64,000 bases of DNA from Dioscorea cayenensis subsp. rotundata (Eukaryota > Streptophyta > Magnoliopsida > Dioscoreales > Dioscoreaceae): NCBI RefSeq assembly GCF_009730915.1, contig NC_052475.1:2728001-2792000 (forward strand), written 5' to 3'. Of this stretch, positions 61,688 through 64,000 are shown in pieces. Every line of letters begins with the position of its first letter. The first letter of the stretch is position 1. The position numbers and the translations under genes are program-made. The notes beneath the pieces are model-generated. The model did not search any database and was not told the origin of the DNA. It saw only the letters and a list, made by a program, of their open reading frames with translations.

Positions 61688-63467
61688 ATGGGTTCTTCTT
61701 CTCCTCTTGGGATTCCAGCACCGCCTCCAAGCTCGGCCCTTTCTCCCGCCATTAATGCCTCCACGAACCCTAACTTTCTCTGGACTTCTGGAGCTTCATC
61801 CAATAGCAGGGGACGCGTTGGAAGCTTGAGAATTCCTTTTTCTCAACCCAAGGTTTACTATTTTTGAACAAATCTCAGTTTTGTTGTCGTTTTTAATCTA
61901 AATCTTGTAGTTTTGCCGAAAATTTGGTTTTTACTAATGAATCACTACCAGGGACTTTTTTTTTTCATGTACTGCTATAGTGGCACAAGGAAATTTGGAG
62001 GAATGGAGTTGGTGATGGAGCATTTGTGTTTGGTTCTGATGAGGAGGTTAAAGTTCCTACTCAATCTCAGTCTCTTGTTGAAGGTTCAGACACTGTTTTT
62101 GTCTCAGAATACAAGCCAAGTCCTGATCTTGATTATCTTCAGGTGAATAATTCAATTGTGGAATTCATCTGATGTTGAAGAGTATTTATATATATTATTT
62201 GATTGTTAATTCCTTTGTTGCATTGAGTATGAGATCTGATTGCTCAGACTTTGAAGTTATGATCTAATAAATTTGATGTGAAAAAGTTACTTGGCTGTTG
62301 TTTAAAGTGAATTCTTAATATTTTCTGTCAGACTATTATATTATTGCTACAAATGTTTTCATGTTCGAAAGCAGTGATCGATATTGTTTGCAAAGTGATT
62401 AGAGATTGTTGTAGCTTTGATCTTTGATCACATTGTCTTCAGGAACTGTTGGCAATCCAGCAGCAGGGACCTCGAGCTATTGGCTTCTTCGGAACACGTA
62501 ATATGGGATTCATGCATCAACAGCTTATTGAGGTTCTTAGTTATGCTATGGTTATAACGGTATGATAAATCCCTGCACTACTTTCATTTATTTCTTGTTC
62601 AAAATTTCTGGTAGTATGATGTTTTCACTTTAGTTTTCATTGTATTTCTTTTTTTTTTTATTGCAGAAAAACCACATATATACTTCTGGAGCATCGGGGA
62701 CTAATGCAGCTGTTATCAGAGGTGCTTTGAGAGCTGAGCAACCAGAGCTACTCACCGTGATTTTGCCACAGAGCCTGAAAATGCAACCACCTGAAAGCCA
62801 GGAGCTATTGTCTAAAGTAAGTTTGCATTATGTCCTTGCTCATTTTGGAAAATCGGTTAATACTTTCACTACTTTCTAGGCTTTGTAGGTGTACACATTT
62901 ACTATGTTTTAATTTGTGTTCTTCAGTTTACGTCTATTTTTCTATTTTTTATTTTTATTTTTTGTATTTCAAAGTCTCCGACTTGGTCTGCATGCTTGAA
63001 CGTGGACTTGCAACCCTGCAAGAGTGATACAATGGCTTTGATTTCTCAACATTGAGATTTATGAAATACCTGACATCACTGATTTGGAGTTTTCGGACCT
63101 TGTCTGATCTTTGGATTGTGTTTCTTACTTTCTTGAGTTTGATTTTCAAAGAGTAACTGCAACTTTTGCACTTTGAAAGCATTTCCCATTTCAGAAGTTG
63201 TAATATGAAATAGTGAATATTCCAAAGTCGTAGCAATTTATATCTGTCTCCGTTGTCCTTTTCAACCATCATTATCTGTGTAAACAACGGTTTAGAAGTT
63301 TCTGCCTTTCTGGTCGAGGAACCGGTAGATCCAATCGCGTTAATTTGCTATGATACTACTATGCTATCAATTTACTTTTATTGGCCAATTCTACCTTGCA
63401 TTTTTTAGGTAAAAAATGTTATCGAGAAGCCCCAAAACGATCATCTGTCCTTGAGTGAAGCTAGCAG
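61688..63467 (+). CDS. DprA/Smf-like Rossmann-fold protein, probably plastid-targeted (partial)
   Basis: Five exons are in the window: 61688-61852, 61981-62142, 62443-62559, 62667-62816 and 63409-63467; phase is kept, and the last ends two bases into a codon, so the gene continues beyond the right edge. The first 55 residues are rich in Ser, Pro, Ala and Asn with few acidic residues, like a transit peptide. A nucleotide-binding-like GTRNMG (126-131) and a later SGASGTNAA (155-163) match the two glycine-rich loops of the DprA/Smf (SLOG-type) fold, as in VGSR...SGGA.GID. The plant protein is similar to cyanobacterial relatives, by my recollection. DprA in bacteria handles single-stranded DNA in recombination; whether the plant protein does is not known. 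The last exon is an A-rich loop-helix region before further C-terminal sequence. Confidence 0.7.
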
Positions 63468-64000
63468 GTCAGCTATTTTTTCTTTTTTGCTTCATTTCAA
63501 TCAATATATAATGATGTTTTGCTACAAGCTAAGAAAAGAAAAAGAAAACCTTTCTCCAGAAGTCTATAAAGAACGTTTAAATTTTATAATAATGATACCT
63601 AATGCTTTCAGTACTTCCAATTGAAGATTTTTTTCCTCCAAAAATCTGCATTTCTGACTTTTATTGTTCATGTTATCATTATATGAGCCCACTGGTTGTG
63701 TAACAAAGAAAGACTTCTAATAATTTTCAATAGGTTTAAAACCTCAATTAGTCTTAAATTAGGGGTCATTGTTTGTTTAAGTCCATCACTGTGACCAATG
63801 CTATCCAACAAACATTGTGGTGTTTGCTTATGCTGACATTATTAAACACATGAACTACTCATCCACATCAGTGTTAAATGTCATGGCAATGTTGACAATC
63901 ATGTTATAGACTCATAGGGACTAAAACGAACAAAGTCGATGAGTTGAGGAATCAAACTAAACAATAATGAGCAAAGGCCCTAGTTTAGGGACTGATATTG
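63468..64000 (+). other. intron of the DprA-like gene, running off the window
   Basis: Starts with the GT donor after AG at 63466-63467. No further exon of this gene and no other gene was seen up to the right edge. Confidence 0.55.

Overview
The window is nuclear DNA of a flowering plant. Genes are split by GT-AG introns, intergenic DNA is very AT-rich, and there are plant-type copia and LINE retrotransposons, small inverted-repeat elements, and plastid-linked genes (an outer-envelope pore and a TlyA-like methyltransferase with a transit-peptide-like N-terminus). Nothing looks bacterial or viral. A non-grass angiosperm fits the base composition; I cannot name the species.

Layout. 1-3867: decayed Ty1/copia element entering from the left and ending in its 3' LTR. 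3868-9854: AT-rich DNA with a probable hAT-type MITE (4946-5596), a cytochrome b5 gene on the minus strand (6028-7104) and a long foldback element (7684-8396). 9855-11430: GC-richer stretch of decayed coding-like sequence that I could not identify. 12041-35457: four plus-strand housekeeping genes in a row: TlyA/FtsJ-like rRNA methyltransferase, uridine/inosine nucleoside hydrolase, La-related protein 6, and plastid outer-envelope pore OEP37. 35458-39991: AT-rich DNA with a well-bounded 449-bp hAT-type MITE. 39992-40216: small Cys-rich protein of unknown function. 41206-49175: VPS3/TGFBRAP1-like vacuolar sorting protein, minus strand, 14 coding exons. 49829-60870: one L1-like LINE interrupted by a second, about 6-kb LINE. 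61688 to the right edge: first five exons of a probably plastid-targeted protein with a DprA/Smf-like Rossmann fold.

Exon models were built by hand from GT/AG sites, reading phase and family similarity. All complete models keep phase across every junction: 144, 291, 322, 454, 333 and 999 residues for the spliced genes. The genes do not form one pathway. The TlyA-like protein, OEP37 and the DprA-like protein point to plastids; VPS3 to endosome-vacuole traffic; LARP6 to mRNA binding; the nucleoside hydrolase to purine/pyrimidine salvage; cytochrome b5 to membrane electron transfer. A shared trait is telobox-like AAACCCTAA/AACCCTAA motifs near the starts of most genes, and GA/CT tracts before three of them.

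I found no convincing new multi-gene system. The most informative structures are the LINE-in-LINE nest with a base-level junction, the inner LINE whose main-frame in-frame stops are all TAG, the MITEs with visible target-site duplications, and the unassigned small Cys-rich gene.
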